A stretch of 64,000 nucleotides of DNA from Dysgonomonas mossii (GCF_004569505.1 NZ_SPPK01000002.1:1021139-1085138); one strand, 5' to 3'; shown: positions 44,910 through 54,083, counted from the stretch's first letter. Made by a program: numbers and translations. The notes: generated by a model not told the origin, from the letters alone.

Positions 44910-45788
44910 ATGCTTTTTTTAGAATCATCATCCATTTTATCGGAAGTAATAGAAGATAATCATCAGTTGATACCTGTTGTTAATCGTTTTGGAATCAAGC
45001 TCGGACTTGGTGATAAAAGTATAGGCGAGATATGCGATTCGGTTGGAGTAAATACAGAATTTTTTCTTGTAATACTGAATACTTTTCTTAACGAAGATTA
45101 TTTTCCTCAAAAGAAGCTTCAGAAGTTCGATATTCAGCTTGTCATTAAGTATTTGAAGCAGACAGACGCGTATCTGATTCATGGGCAGTTATACAACTTT
45201 GAGAAGCATCTGAAAGCTTTCATCGGTATGAGCGATCCCAACAATGCCCAGATGAAACTCATCAGCAGGCTGTTCTCCGAATTTAAAGAGGAATTAATGG
45301 TTCAGATAGAGCAGGGAATGGTAAATGGAGATGCTCCTCTTGCCTTGTTGACCGATCTCAAGAGCATTATAATAAAGCATATATCGGGTAATTTTAATGA
45401 GAATATGTGTTATGCTGTTATATTTACAATAGACAGCTTTCAGAAAGATCTGGAGAAGCATAATCGCATAAGAGAAAAGGTGCTGAAACCAATGATTGAC
45501 GAATTGTCCGAATCGGGAATTGAAGATCTGCAAGAACTTTTTGTTAGCGGACGCATTACGCGTGATAACAAAAGGCAGCCTCTGTCTGAACGAGAACTGG
45601 ATGTCCTTCGTCTTATTGCATTAGGCTTTTTAAATAAAGAGGTGGCAGATAAATTAAATATAAGTTTGAACACAGTGCTTTCGCACAGAAAAAATATAAC
45701 AGCTAAGCTGGGAATAAAAACAGTTTCGGGACTTATCTTCTATTGTATAACACATGGCTATATTTCAGCCGATGAAATTGAATTATAG
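44910..45788 (+). CDS. LuxR-type transcription regulator with degenerate YtfE/ScdA (hemerythrin-like) sensor region
   Basis: A 292-residue DNA-binding protein. The C-terminal LuxR/GerE helix-turn-helix covers about 224-285, with LSERELDVLRLIALGFLNKE, then NTVLSHRKNITAKLGIKT. Residues 9-60 resemble the ScdA N-terminal domain (VVNRFGIKLGLGDKSIGEIC), with the usual Cys-Cys replaced by Leu-Gly. Residues 72-200 resemble the helical hemerythrin-like part of YtfE/RIC, notably EFKEELMVQIEQ and FQKDLEKHNRIREKVLKPMI. Of the six di-iron ligands only about three positions keep His (91, 157, 184), while others appear as Gln132 and Arg188. I infer a one-component regulator derived from an iron-sulfur repair protein. 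The membrane protein downstream follows after 8 bases. Confidence 0.82.
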   Translation: MLFLESSSILSEVIEDNHQLIPVVNRFGIKLGLGDKSIGEICDSVGVNTEFFLVILNTFLNEDYFPQKKLQKFDIQLVIKYLKQTDAYLIHGQLYNFEKHLKAFIGMSDPNNAQMKLISRLFSEFKEELMVQIEQGMVNGDAPLALLTDLKSIIIKHISGNFNENMCYAVIFTIDSFQKDLEKHNRIREKVLKPMIDELSESGIEDLQELFVSGRITRDNKRQPLSERELDVLRLIALGFLNKEVADKLNISLNTVLSHRKNITAKLGIKTVSGLIFYCITHGYISADEIEL

Positions 45789-45796
45789 AGAATCGT

Positions 45797-46282
45797 ATGG
45801 AAAAGAAAAACAGGTATTTATCGTTTGAGCTTATTTTTGCTCTGCTTTTTATTATAGCTTTCTTTCTTCCCTGGCTCGATAAGTGGGGTGTTAAAATTGT
45901 AGGGTGGGATGTGCCCGATTTACAAAAAAAGATAACGAAGGCTACCAACTTTATTAAGTTCTTTTCCAAGAATAAAGAGTGGGTATATAGTACCCATGTG
46001 GTGTATTTAGTGCCTTTGTTTAGTGTAATTACAATTGGTTTTTGGATTATGCTAAGACAAAAAACGGCAAGAGTCCTTTTACTAATAACAAGCATATTTG
46101 CTTTCATTGTTTCTCTGAACTTGTTCTACAAACTGCCGGGAGCGGGGAGTGGCGTATATTTGTTGTGTGCCACTTCTATCTTGTCGATAATTTATCTGGT
46201 TGTTGTTTTTCGAAGTAAGAAAGAAAATAAGACAGACTTGATTGAGACTACTCCTGAGATTGATGGAAAAGAAATAGAATAA
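45797..46282 (+). CDS. Membrane protein of unknown function
   Basis: A 161-residue inner-membrane protein with four predicted helices (near 9-26, 66-85, 89-107 and 116-137) and a charged C-terminal tail (RSKKENKTDLIETTPEIDG). The loop after helix 1 (DKWGVKIVGWDVPDLQKK) is probably periplasmic. No family is recognised. The eight-base gap to the LuxR-type regulator suggests co-transcription, so it may be part of that response, but nothing in the sequence shows what it does. Confidence 0.72.
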   Translation: MEKKNRYLSFELIFALLFIIAFFLPWLDKWGVKIVGWDVPDLQKKITKATNFIKFFSKNKEWVYSTHVVYLVPLFSVITIGFWIMLRQKTARVLLLITSIFAFIVSLNLFYKLPGAGSGVYLLCATSILSIIYLVVVFRSKKENKTDLIETTPEIDGKEIE

Positions 46283-46300
46283 AACTGTTACGATATAAAT

Positions 46301-46340
46301 AATAACCCCGATTATATTAGCTATGATCGGGGTTATTGTT
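46301..46340. terminator. Bidirectional terminator between the membrane protein and the POT transporter
   Basis: A 12-bp perfect stem (46301-46312 with 46326-46337) has a 13-base loop and lies between convergent genes. Confidence 0.82.
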
Positions 46341-46358
46341 TATATATAATTATAATTC

Positions 46359-47906
46359 TTACTTTGTTATACGTTCAAGCCATTTCAGTATAAATAGCAT
46401 CGTAAACATTGATATAGAACAAGCGGCAACAAATACAACCCATGTAGCCCAGATAGGTATGTTTTCGTATAATATTGCACCAATAAATAACAATTGGTTG
46501 CCTAAAGCTGTAGCTCCTAACCAACAACCTTGCATGATACCTTGATATTGAGGAGGTGCTACTTTAGATACAAATGAAATGCCTAAAGGACTGATGAATA
46601 ATTCAGCAATCGTTAATATTAAATAAGTCCCTATCAAAAGGAATGGAGTTACCCGTCCCGAGTCTGCCAGGCCGCCCATTGCCTTTACTACTGAGTTTGC
46701 AGGTAGATCTAATGATCCAATAGTCATTACAACATAAGCTAAAGCAGCAATACCCATACCTATCGCAATCTTTTTGGGTGCAGAAGGTTCTTTTCCTCTA
46801 GCTCTTAGCCATCCAAATATAGCTAATACAACAGGTGTAAGGAATACTACAAACAAAGGGTTGAATGATTGGAACAATTCAGCACCTTCTAATGTAACCA
46901 AGCCAAAGAGGTTTAGGTTCATCTTACTCAGATCGGTATAATCATTTGCAAAATATGTAAGCGTAAGACCATTTTGATGGAATGAGAACCAAAAGAATAT
47001 AACAACAGCAAATACTGCGAATAAGGCATATAAACGTTGTTTAACTTCGTTAGAGTCCATTTCTTTTTCTACAGGGGCATCAGCTGATGTGCTTGCGGCT
47101 TTTACTTTTAACGCCGGATCTGGGAATCGTTTTTTGTTGATTGAATATATCGTAAACGAAATTAACATCGCTACAATAGCAATACCAAATGCATAATGGA
47201 ATCCTGTGTTGAATACGTTTAGGTATTCGTTAGCAAATGTAGTTAGATCGGTCGGTGCTCCGTTTAAGCTAACCTGAGGAGCCAATGTGCTTAATCGGGT
47301 TGCAGCTTCGCCGGAAAGTGATCCTTCTAAATGTTGGTGGCAAAGAGCCGGTAGGTCTGAATTGTATGAAAAGCCATTGATTTTTAACCACCAATTTCTT
47401 ATGCCTACAGCAATTAGCGGAGCAAAGATAGCACCGACATTGATAAACATATAAAATAGAGAAAAACCGGAATCCCGCATTTTCCCATATTGTGGGTTAT
47501 CATACATTTGCCCTACTAATGCCTGTAAGTTTCCTTTGAATAAACCATTTCCGAAGGCTATCACAAACAGCCCGAAACAAGTAAGGATAATGAATGGCCA
47601 AAAACTAGATACAGGTGTTGGGGTAGGGATTGCAATGATCATATAACCGATTGCCATTAATACTATACCTACCTGAATTGTACTTTTATACTTTTTGGTT
47701 TTATCGGCTATAAGCCCTCCAATAAGTGCAAAAGCATAGATACAGAAATAAAATACAGAATAAATTATCCCTGCATGTGTTTTGTCTAATCCGAACTTCG
47801 ACATCAGGAACAGAGTTAATATAGCCATCATAATATAGAAGCCGAAACGCTCTCCCATATTTGATAATGATGCAGCTATTAAACCTTTAGGATGATTTTT
47901 AAACAT
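46359..47906 (-). CDS. POT/PTR family peptide transporter
   Basis: A proton-coupled oligopeptide transporter family member, 515 residues, with about 14 membrane helices. Helix 1 carries LSNMGERFGFYIMM, corresponding to the ExxERFxYY motif but with Asn in place of the first Glu. DPP-type loop motifs are visible (LIGGLIADKTKKYKS, FSLFYMFINVGAIFAPLIAV). A large periplasmic stretch lies near 185-230 (LCHQHLEGSLSGEAATRLS). It would import di- and tripeptides such as those released by the DPP7-type peptidase. The gene is monocistronic with a -7 box at 47975. Confidence 0.92.
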   Translation of the reverse strand: MFKNHPKGLIAASLSNMGERFGFYIMMAILTLFLMSKFGLDKTHAGIIYSVFYFCIYAFALIGGLIADKTKKYKSTIQVGIVLMAIGYMIIAIPTPTPVSSFWPFIILTCFGLFVIAFGNGLFKGNLQALVGQMYDNPQYGKMRDSGFSLFYMFINVGAIFAPLIAVGIRNWWLKINGFSYNSDLPALCHQHLEGSLSGEAATRLSTLAPQVSLNGAPTDLTTFANEYLNVFNTGFHYAFGIAIVAMLISFTIYSINKKRFPDPALKVKAASTSADAPVEKEMDSNEVKQRLYALFAVFAVVIFFWFSFHQNGLTLTYFANDYTDLSKMNLNLFGLVTLEGAELFQSFNPLFVVFLTPVVLAIFGWLRARGKEPSAPKKIAIGMGIAALAYVVMTIGSLDLPANSVVKAMGGLADSGRVTPFLLIGTYLILTIAELFISPLGISFVSKVAPPQYQGIMQGCWLGATALGNQLLFIGAILYENIPIWATWVVFVAACSISMFTMLFILKWLERITK

Positions 47907-47974
47907 ACGATCGTATTTAAGATTAATATTATTATATTTTTATAGATTTTGAGTGGACTAAACTTAAAGCAGTA

Positions 47975-47982
47975 CAAATATA
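47975..47982 (-). promoter_or_regulatory. -7 box for the POT transporter
   Basis: TATATTTG on the minus strand matches TAnnTTTG, about 70 bases before the start at 47906. Confidence 0.48.
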
Positions 47983-48051
47983 ACCAAACATAGTTTAAAA
48001 TCTTCTAGCCATAGTATATTAAATAACATAAAACGCCAGAATATTTGTACT

Positions 48052-48915
48052 TTATGAGAATAAGATAGTCTTATTTTTATATACCAATATGCGCCGTTTC
48101 AGGTGACTTTCTATGGCATGAGAGAGTACAATCTTTTCCAAGTCCTGACCTTTGCGTACCAGATTTTCAACACTATCACGGTGAGTGATACGTGTAATAT
48201 CTTGTTCTATAATCGGTCCCGCATCAAGCTCGGTTGTTACATAATGGCTTGTAGCCCCTATTATTTTTACTCCTCGTTCGTAAGCCGCATGATATGGTCT
48301 TGCACCTACAAATGCGGGTAAAAAGGAATGATGTATATTGATTATTTTATTCGGATATGACTCAATAAACTTATCGGTCAGTATCTGCATATAGCGAGCT
48401 AAAACAATAAAGTCGATCTTCTTTTCTTCTAAGAGAACGAGTTGTTTTGCTTCTATTTCGTCCTTATTGTCTTTGTTGAGCTTTAGTACATGATATTCAA
48501 TGCCAAAGCGTTCTGCTACCCAACGTAGGTCTTCGTGATTGCTGATGATGAGAGGTATCTCTACTTTCCATTCTCCGGCTGTGTAGCGAGCCAGTATATC
48601 AAAAAGGCAATGCGACATTTTGGAAACAAAAACGGCCATACGCGGTGTATGGTCGTTAAAGTATAACCTGAATGTCATGTTATACTTGTTCGCATATAGG
48701 GTTTGGAAGTAGTCACTTATTTTCTCCTTCGGAATAATGAAGTTTGAGAGATCCCATTCTATACGCATAAAGAACGTATTTTCCTGTTTATCTACATGCT
48801 GCTCCAGATTGATGATATTTCCACCGTTTATATTGATAAAGTCGGTAACTGCGGCTACCAGTCCCGGACGATCGGGCGATGAAATAAGGATAATTGCGTG
48901 TGCGTTGTTATTCAT
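48052..48915 (-). CDS. purU: Formyltetrahydrofolate deformylase
   Basis: Hydrolyses 10-formyltetrahydrofolate to formate and tetrahydrofolate, balancing one-carbon pools. The 287-residue chain has an N-terminal ACT domain (ILISSPDRPGLVAAVTDFIN, about 8-85). The formyltransferase-fold catalytic domain includes MAVFVSKMSHCLFDIL, ARYMQILTDKF and INIHHSFLPAFVGARPYHAAY (the catalytic His-Asn-Asp set with GATSHYVTTELDAGPIIEQD). It starts nine bases after the end of parE on the same strand, so the two form an operon. Confidence 0.96.
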   Translation of the reverse strand: MNNNAHAIILISSPDRPGLVAAVTDFININGGNIINLEQHVDKQENTFFMRIEWDLSNFIIPKEKISDYFQTLYANKYNMTFRLYFNDHTPRMAVFVSKMSHCLFDILARYTAGEWKVEIPLIISNHEDLRWVAERFGIEYHVLKLNKDNKDEIEAKQLVLLEEKKIDFIVLARYMQILTDKFIESYPNKIINIHHSFLPAFVGARPYHAAYERGVKIIGATSHYVTTELDAGPIIEQDITRITHRDSVENLVRKGQDLEKIVLSHAIESHLKRRILVYKNKTILFS

Positions 48916-48924
48916 ATAATGATG

Positions 48925-50778
48925 TTAATCTTCTTCGATTACAAGATTGTCGATAATAAACTCTTGTCTTTCGGGTGTATTCTTGCCCATATAGAAGTTG
49001 AGCATGTTGCTTACCGAGTCTTCTTTTTTCATTGATACACGGTCGAGGCGAATATCTTTTCCTATGAAATGAACGAATTCATCGGGAGATATTTCCCCTA
49101 ATCCTTTAAATCGTGTTATCTCCGGATTCGAACCCAGTTTTTTGATTGCATTCAGTCGCTCTTCTTCTGTATAGCAATAGATTGTCTCTTTCTTGTTACG
49201 TACACGGAAGAGTGGTGTTTGAAGAATATATACATGGTTTTTCTTTATTAGATCGGGGAAGAACTGTAAGAAAAATGTGAGTAACAACAAGCGTATATGC
49301 ATCCCGTCGGTGTCGGCATCGGTTGCAATAATTATTTTGTTGTAGCGTAATCCATCCAATCCGTCTTCGATATTCAAAGCAGCCTGTAGAAGGTTGAACT
49401 CTTCATTTTCGTAGACGATCTTCTTTGTTAGCCCAAAGCTGTTTAGTGGTTTACCTCGCAGGCTGAATACAGCTTGCAGATTAGGATTGCGGCTTTTTGT
49501 AATCGATCCACTCGCAGAGTCTCCCTCGGTGATAAATATGCTTGTTTCTTCCAGATTGTCTCCTTTGGCATCACTGTAATGTATACGGCAGTCACGTAAC
49601 TTCTTATTGTGCAGGTTTGCTTTTTTTGCACGTTCGCGAGCCAGTTTTGTTACGCCGGCAATAGCTTTACGCTCTTTTTCCGATTCCAGAATTTTTTTCA
49701 ATAAAGCTTCTGAAGTATCCGCATGCTTGTGCAAATAGTTATCCAGTTCTTTCTTTAAGAAATCACCGATAAATTTCTGGACAGAAGGACCTCCGGGCCC
49801 CATATCTTTAGATCCGAGCTTAGTCTTTGTTTGCGACTCAAAAACCGGTTCTTCTACTTTTACACTAATTGCCGCAACTATTCCGCTACGGATATCGGCA
49901 TAATCGAAATTCTTGTTATAGAATTCTTTTATCACACGAGAAAGTGATTCGCGAAAAGCCGACTGGTGTGTTCCCCCTTGTGTTGTATGCTGTCCATTCA
50001 CAAATGAGTAATATTCTTCTCCATACTGATCTGTATGTGTGATCACGACCTCTATATCTGCCTCCTTCATGTGGATGATAGGGTATAAAGGCTCGGAAGT
50101 CATATACTCATTAAGCAAATCTACAAGACCATTTTTGGAGTGGAATTTCTTTCCGTTATATGTTATTGTTAACCCTGTATTGAGGAATACATAGTTTTTA
50201 AGAAGGCTTTCTACATAGTCATCCCTAAAGGCGTATCCTGTGAAAATTGTAGGATCCGGAATAAATTCGATAAGAGTACCATTCTCATCATTTGTAGGGT
50301 GTATTGCTTCTTCCTTTTCTACAATAGCTCTACAGTATTCAACAGAAGTTGTTTGACCATCACGATAACTTTGGATAAGGAAAAAAGAAGACAATGCATT
50401 TACGGCCTTTATACCAACGCCATTCAATCCGACAGACTTCTTAAAAGCTTTAGAATCGTATTTAGCACCGGTATTCATTCTCGAAGAAACGTCTTTTACT
50501 TTTCCCAATGGCACACCACGTCCGTGGTCGCGTACTTTGACAACACCGTCGGTGATAGAAACATCGATGTTTTTGCCAAATCCCATCATATATTCGTCAA
50601 TGGAGTTATCCAGCACCTCTTTGAGAAGTACATATATACCATCATCGGCAGATGAACCATCACCTAACTTTCCTATATACATACCCGGACGACGGCGGAT
50701 ATGTTCCTGCCAGTCGAGGGTTTTTATATCATCGTCAGAATAATTTATTTCGGGTAGTACAATCTTTTCTTCTTCCAT
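48925..50778 (-). CDS. parE: DNA topoisomerase IV subunit B
   Basis: The ATPase subunit of the decatenating type II topoisomerase, 617 residues. The GHKL ATPase motifs are [27 protein letters not shown] and [14 protein letters not shown]. The transducer part has the [13 protein letters not shown] motif. The TOPRIM domain shows [11 protein letters not shown] and [14 protein letters not shown]. The C-terminal tail ([18 protein letters not shown]) is ParE-like. The [10 protein letters not shown] start region and length fit Bacteroidetes ParE better than GyrB (about 650). The partner parC is not in the window. It precedes purU by nine bases. Confidence 0.93.
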   Translation of the reverse strand: MEEEKIVLPEINYSDDDIKTLDWQEHIRRRPGMYIGKLGDGSSADDGIYVLLKEVLDNSIDEYMMGFGKNIDVSITDGVVKVRDHGRGVPLGKVKDVSSRMNTGAKYDSKAFKKSVGLNGVGIKAVNALSSFFLIQSYRDGQTTSVEYCRAIVEKEEAIHPTNDENGTLIEFIPDPTIFTGYAFRDDYVESLLKNYVFLNTGLTITYNGKKFHSKNGLVDLLNEYMTSEPLYPIIHMKEADIEVVITHTDQYGEEYYSFVNGQHTTQGGTHQSAFRESLSRVIKEFYNKNFDYADIRSGIVAAISVKVEEPVFESQTKTKLGSKDMGPGGPSVQKFIGDFLKKELDNYLHKHADTSEALLKKILESEKERKAIAGVTKLARERAKKANLHNKKLRDCRIHYSDAKGDNLEETSIFITEGDSASGSITKSRNPNLQAVFSLRGKPLNSFGLTKKIVYENEEFNLLQAALNIEDGLDGLRYNKIIIATDADTDGMHIRLLLLTFFLQFFPDLIKKNHVYILQTPLFRVRNKKETIYCYTEEERLNAIKKLGSNPEITRFKGLGEISPDEFVHFIGKDIRLDRVSMKKEDSVSNMLNFYMGKNTPERQEFIIDNLVIEED

Positions 50779-50937
50779 ATAATCTTTTGGTACTCTTTAA
50801 GTAAATGCGGTGTAAAAATATAAAAAAAAATTGGGAACAAAAAGTCTTAAATTTCCCCATTTCATCTTATTTTTTATTTAATAAGTATTTAGTCTGTGTA
50901 TTATTTGTTAAGCTTCATCTTTTATTATTTTAGGTTA

Positions 50938-51480
50938 TCATTCACTCTCTTCAACATATTTTTTGTTATATGCCATTAGTGAATTGATATAATCACTATT
51001 GAAAGAAATGATACGAACATTGGCTTTGCGAAAAGCGTAATATAAAGACCTGTCCCATTCTCCTTTAGGCGTAAGCGGTGTAAGGAATATGGATTTCTTG
51101 GTCGAGTCTAATATTTTACCTATCCAGCATTGGTTCTCATCCCTGTTGTCTATCTGAAAAACAATATGTTTGTCTTCAATCCATTTGAAAAGAGAGTCTA
51201 TCGATAAGTGAGGTATATCTATGTATGGTACAATGTCGGTTTTATCAGAGGCTTTCAGTACTTTTTCGGTAAACATCTCTTTTTCGGTTCTGTATATAGA
51301 TTTTATATACTTTTTATTAATGAGCATATAACCATCCACAATATAATCAGAAAAAATACTGCTGATCAGTATCCAATCTTCTCCTTCAACCAGGAGAATG
51401 CCCGATTCTAATCGTTTTCTGTCTTTTATCTTAAATGAATAGAAAACACCCTTGTTTATATGTATTTGCATAAGAGCCAT
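50938..51480 (-). CDS. Hypothetical cytosolic protein
   Basis: A 180-residue protein with no signal peptide or membrane helix. It looks like two beta-rich halves: about 1-65 (KDRKRLESGILLVEGEDWIL, then SIFSDYIVDGYMLINKKYIK) and about 88-165 (IVFQIDNRDENQCWIGKIL, then DSTKKSIFLTPLTPKGEWD). Both have a small-barrel, SH3- or Sm-like look. No family is recognised. The reading frame has normal codon use and clear start and stop, and lies 160 bases upstream of parE on the same strand. Confidence 0.72.
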   Translation of the reverse strand: MALMQIHINKGVFYSFKIKDRKRLESGILLVEGEDWILISSIFSDYIVDGYMLINKKYIKSIYRTEKEMFTEKVLKASDKTDIVPYIDIPHLSIDSLFKWIEDKHIVFQIDNRDENQCWIGKILDSTKKSIFLTPLTPKGEWDRSLYYAFRKANVRIISFNSDYINSLMAYNKKYVEESE

Positions 51481-51621
51481 TTTATTGCTTGAAGATACGG
51501 CATTTTTTATGATTCCTGATTATATTTATCTAAATTAGATAAAGGTTGTTACCCCCTTCGTTAGTGTGGTAAAATTGATCTGTAATTACCCAAAGTGACA
51601 CGGTAGAAACTGTGTAATATG

Positions 51622-51653
51622 TGTTACTTTTGTTACCTTTTGTCGTATCTTTG
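51622..51653 (+). promoter_or_regulatory. Promoter/regulatory element upstream of the nicotinamidase-like gene
   Basis: TACTTTTG (51625-51632) and TATCTTTG (51646-51653, exact TAnnTTTG) are 21 bases apart, 38 bases before the start codon. The block is nearly the same as 773-805 before the S46 peptidase; the shared core is TGTTACTTTTGTnACC. Confidence 0.55.
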
Positions 51654-51690
51654 TAAGAGCTAATATAATATTGAACAAATACAGGAGATT

Positions 51691-52479
51691 ATGAAAAAAG
51701 TAGCTATACTGGGTGTTGATATCCAAAATGATTTTACCTTACCAACAGGAGAACTGTTTGTGAAAGGTGCGGATGCCGACGTGAAACGTATGGCTGATTT
51801 TATATTAAAGAATCAGGAGCAAATCTCTTATATAGCACTTACATTGGATTCTCATCAGCCGATTCATATTGCGCATCAATGTTATTGGAAAGGAGAGCTT
51901 GGAAATCGTCCGGCTCTGTTCTCTTCGATAACCGCTTCTGATGTCAGGAAAGGAGTTTGGATTCCTCAATTTAATAAAGAAAAGGCGCTTCCTTATCTTG
52001 AGCAACTGGAGGCTAAAGGAGGTGTTTGCACCATATGGCCTATGCATTGTATATTGGGTACAGAGGGATGGGCAATCAATAAGGTATTGACAGATAGTCT
52101 GACCCAGTGGGCTATTGATAATGCACATTCGTATGAGTTGTTCTATAAAGGATATTCACAATCAACAGAGCATTATAGTATTTTTAGAGCTGCAGTAGAG
52201 TGGGAGAATGAGGTGGGAACCCACTTGAATAGAACCCTGTTATCGGTACTGAATGCTTTCGATGAAGTGTTGTTGATGGGTGAAGCGGCAGACTATTGTG
52301 TTGCAAGCTCTTTGAATGATATTCTCGATGAAAACGATGAGTTGGCAAAGAAAGTTACTGTTCTCACAGATTGCATGTCTTGGATAAATCCGGGTAATGA
52401 GAATGCCAAGGCTATTTTTGATAAAGCAAAAAAGCAAGGGGTAAGATTTATATTATCAACAGAATATGTTTTTGAGTGA
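51691..52479 (+). CDS. Nicotinamidase-like cysteine hydrolase (isochorismatase fold)
   Basis: A 262-residue amidohydrolase of the nicotinamidase/isochorismatase superfamily. The catalytic Asp10 is in ILGVDIQNDF, metal ligands Asp53 and His55 are in TLDSHQPIHIAH, and WPMHCILGTEG is the nicotinamidase-type block. The nucleophilic Cys is in GEAADYCVASSLNDIL. It is some 50 residues longer than typical PncA, with insertions around 90-125 and 165-190. Conversion of nicotinamide to nicotinate is plausible but not proved. It is convergent with the EcsC gene with a 15-base gap and no visible terminator. Confidence 0.85.
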   Translation: MKKVAILGVDIQNDFTLPTGELFVKGADADVKRMADFILKNQEQISYIALTLDSHQPIHIAHQCYWKGELGNRPALFSSITASDVRKGVWIPQFNKEKALPYLEQLEAKGGVCTIWPMHCILGTEGWAINKVLTDSLTQWAIDNAHSYELFYKGYSQSTEHYSIFRAAVEWENEVGTHLNRTLLSVLNAFDEVLLMGEAADYCVASSLNDILDENDELAKKVTVLTDCMSWINPGNENAKAIFDKAKKQGVRFILSTEYVFE

Positions 52480-52494
52480 TGCTTTAGCTTGGTT

Positions 52495-53115
52495 TTAGTC
52501 TTTTTCTGAAGTTTGTTTGTCAATAAAAATCTTTTTGGCCACTTTTCCTACTACTCTTGTTGTTATCGCATCGTATGAACCGCCTACTACGCCTCCCAAT
52601 ACCGGTACGGCTTTACCTAAGGAGGTAACACTCTTTTCCCCTGTTTTGCTTGCTATGCTGGTACTCACTTTTTCTGCTATTTTGGCTGTGAGCCTTTCTC
52701 CGGCTTTTACGCTCACATCTTTCAGTAATTCTTTGGCTCCGTTGCCTACCATACATATATAAATCAGCGACTTTACCCTGTCTTCGCGAATATCGTGTCC
52801 TCCCATGTATGCTATGGCTGCAATCATTCGTATCTGAACATAAATTACGCTGGCTATATTAGCCGGCACCGTCAGCGGCATTATCATAACTCCTCCCAGC
52901 CCTGTCACAAAACCGCTTGTTGCAGCTTTGGCTACTTGCCATTTAATCAGGGAGTCTACCTGGGCTTCGAGTGACCCTTGTTGTGCGAGGTAGCTATTGC
53001 CCAAATCGTACGCAGAGTCTACTCCGGTAAATCCGCTTACGGCTTTAGAGTATGCCCAGTCTAGTGTTTTTGCTATTATGCCTTTGTTGACTTGTGTATT
53101 TTGTCGCTTTGCCAT
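52495..53115 (-). CDS. EcsC family protein
   Basis: A 206-residue protein with long Ala/Gly-rich amphipathic or membrane-associated segments. The motifs ATSGFVTGLGGVMIMPLTVP, NIASVIYVQIRMIAAIAYMGG and the C-terminal LGKAVPVLGGVVGGSYDAI are typical of the EcsC family. It was named after the Bacillus ABC-transporter operon ecsABC, but it has no transporter neighbours here. The function is unknown. Confidence 0.87.
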   Translation of the reverse strand: MAKRQNTQVNKGIIAKTLDWAYSKAVSGFTGVDSAYDLGNSYLAQQGSLEAQVDSLIKWQVAKAATSGFVTGLGGVMIMPLTVPANIASVIYVQIRMIAAIAYMGGHDIREDRVKSLIYICMVGNGAKELLKDVSVKAGERLTAKIAEKVSTSIASKTGEKSVTSLGKAVPVLGGVVGGSYDAITTRVVGKVAKKIFIDKQTSEKD

Positions 53116-53156
53116 TCTTGTTGTGATTTACGCTGCAAGATAAAAATAAAAAGAAT

Positions 53157-53189
53157 AAAGCGTCTCATTTTCTGGAAATGAAACGCTTT
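53157..53189 (-). terminator. Terminator after the TlpA-like gene
   Basis: Stem AAAGCGT/ACGCTTT (53157-53163 with 53183-53189) has an inner CATTT/AAATG pairing and is followed on the minus strand by a T-rich stretch. Confidence 0.75.
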
Positions 53190-53206
53190 ATAATAAATGA
53201 AATCAA

Positions 53207-53716
53207 TTAATTCTTTTTCAATAACTGATCTAAATCGTTGGGCGAAAGATTCATTGCCATAATTACTCCGTTTTCATCGATTAAGTAATTCTTAAATCCT
53301 TTCCTCAATTGGTAATGATCGTATAAGCTTGAATAAGCATCGTTTTTTGCTATAAACTGATACTTCGCATCTATGCGATCCATAGTCAGCGTTCTTTCAA
53401 ATACAGATTCATTCTTGTCGAAAGATACTGACACCATTCTCACAGGATACTTTTTGTTCTCTATTACATTTGCAAAAAGTACATTGTCCTTGTGTGAAGG
53501 GGCGTCATAAGCAGCCCAGAAATTCACCAATATTTTTTGACCTTTCAGATCAGACAGGTTCATTTTTGTCCCTGATTTGTTTTCTAAATTCTTGATATCA
53601 GGGAACAGGTTTCCCGGATAAATACCTTCCGAAGAAAGCCCAGAAGTTCTTGTTGTATTCGATGATAAGCCGATTAAAGCAATACCTACAAACAAGAAAT
53701 ACTTCGCATACTTCAT
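53207..53716 (-). CDS. TlpA/ResA-like thioredoxin-fold protein lacking redox cysteines
   Basis: A 169-residue exported protein with an uncleaved or cleaved N-terminal hydrophobic signal (about 5-18). The thioredoxin-fold core is recognisable: LFPDIKNLENKSGTKMNLSD, KGQKILVNFWAAYDAPS, VRMVSVSFDKNE and NYLIDENGVIMA. The active site normally reads WCxPC, but here it is Tyr70-Asp-Ala-Pro-Ser74, and the whole protein has no cysteine. It cannot be a thiol oxidoreductase, so a binding or chaperone role is more likely. The gene is monocistronic, with a -7 box at 53848-53855 giving a leader of roughly 125 bases. Confidence 0.83.
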   Translation of the reverse strand: MKYAKYFLFVGIALIGLSSNTTRTSGLSSEGIYPGNLFPDIKNLENKSGTKMNLSDLKGQKILVNFWAAYDAPSHKDNVLFANVIENKKYPVRMVSVSFDKNESVFERTLTMDRIDAKYQFIAKNDAYSSLYDHYQLRKGFKNYLIDENGVIMAMNLSPNDLDQLLKKN

Positions 53717-53847
53717 AAAATAATTATTTGGTTACCACTAAAGCCTTATCCCAATGCCTCACAGAAATAGAATATGGCTCTCCCAATTTTTGGGATACAA
53801 AACAAATTATACTACGCTTAGCATATCCTTGTTTTGATTTTCGGCTG

Positions 53848-53855
53848 CAAAGGTA
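53848..53855 (-). promoter_or_regulatory. -7 box for the TlpA-like gene
   Basis: TACCTTTG on the minus strand, followed by CAG, matches TAnnTTTG, 132 bases upstream of the start. Confidence 0.5.
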
Positions 53856-54075
53856 AAGTCTTTTTGTTAAATACAGAAATATATTAACTGGAATTTGATG
53901 TTTTATAATGTTAATCTATTTATAATCAGATACTTGCCTGTTTGTTTGTATAGGGGGGTAGTTGTTTTAAGCTATCGCTTTGAATTAAAATTGACTATTG
54001 TGTATTTTTTTGATAAAAATAGAGCTTGATTGTAAATATATGTGTAAATCTGAAATGAAGGCTCAAAAATTTTTG

Positions 54076-54083
54076 TACTTTTG
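54076..54083 (+). promoter_or_regulatory. -7 box upstream of aspartate kinase
   Basis: TACTTTTG, followed by CA, matches TAnnTTTG, 40 bases before the start codon at 54124. Confidence 0.58.
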
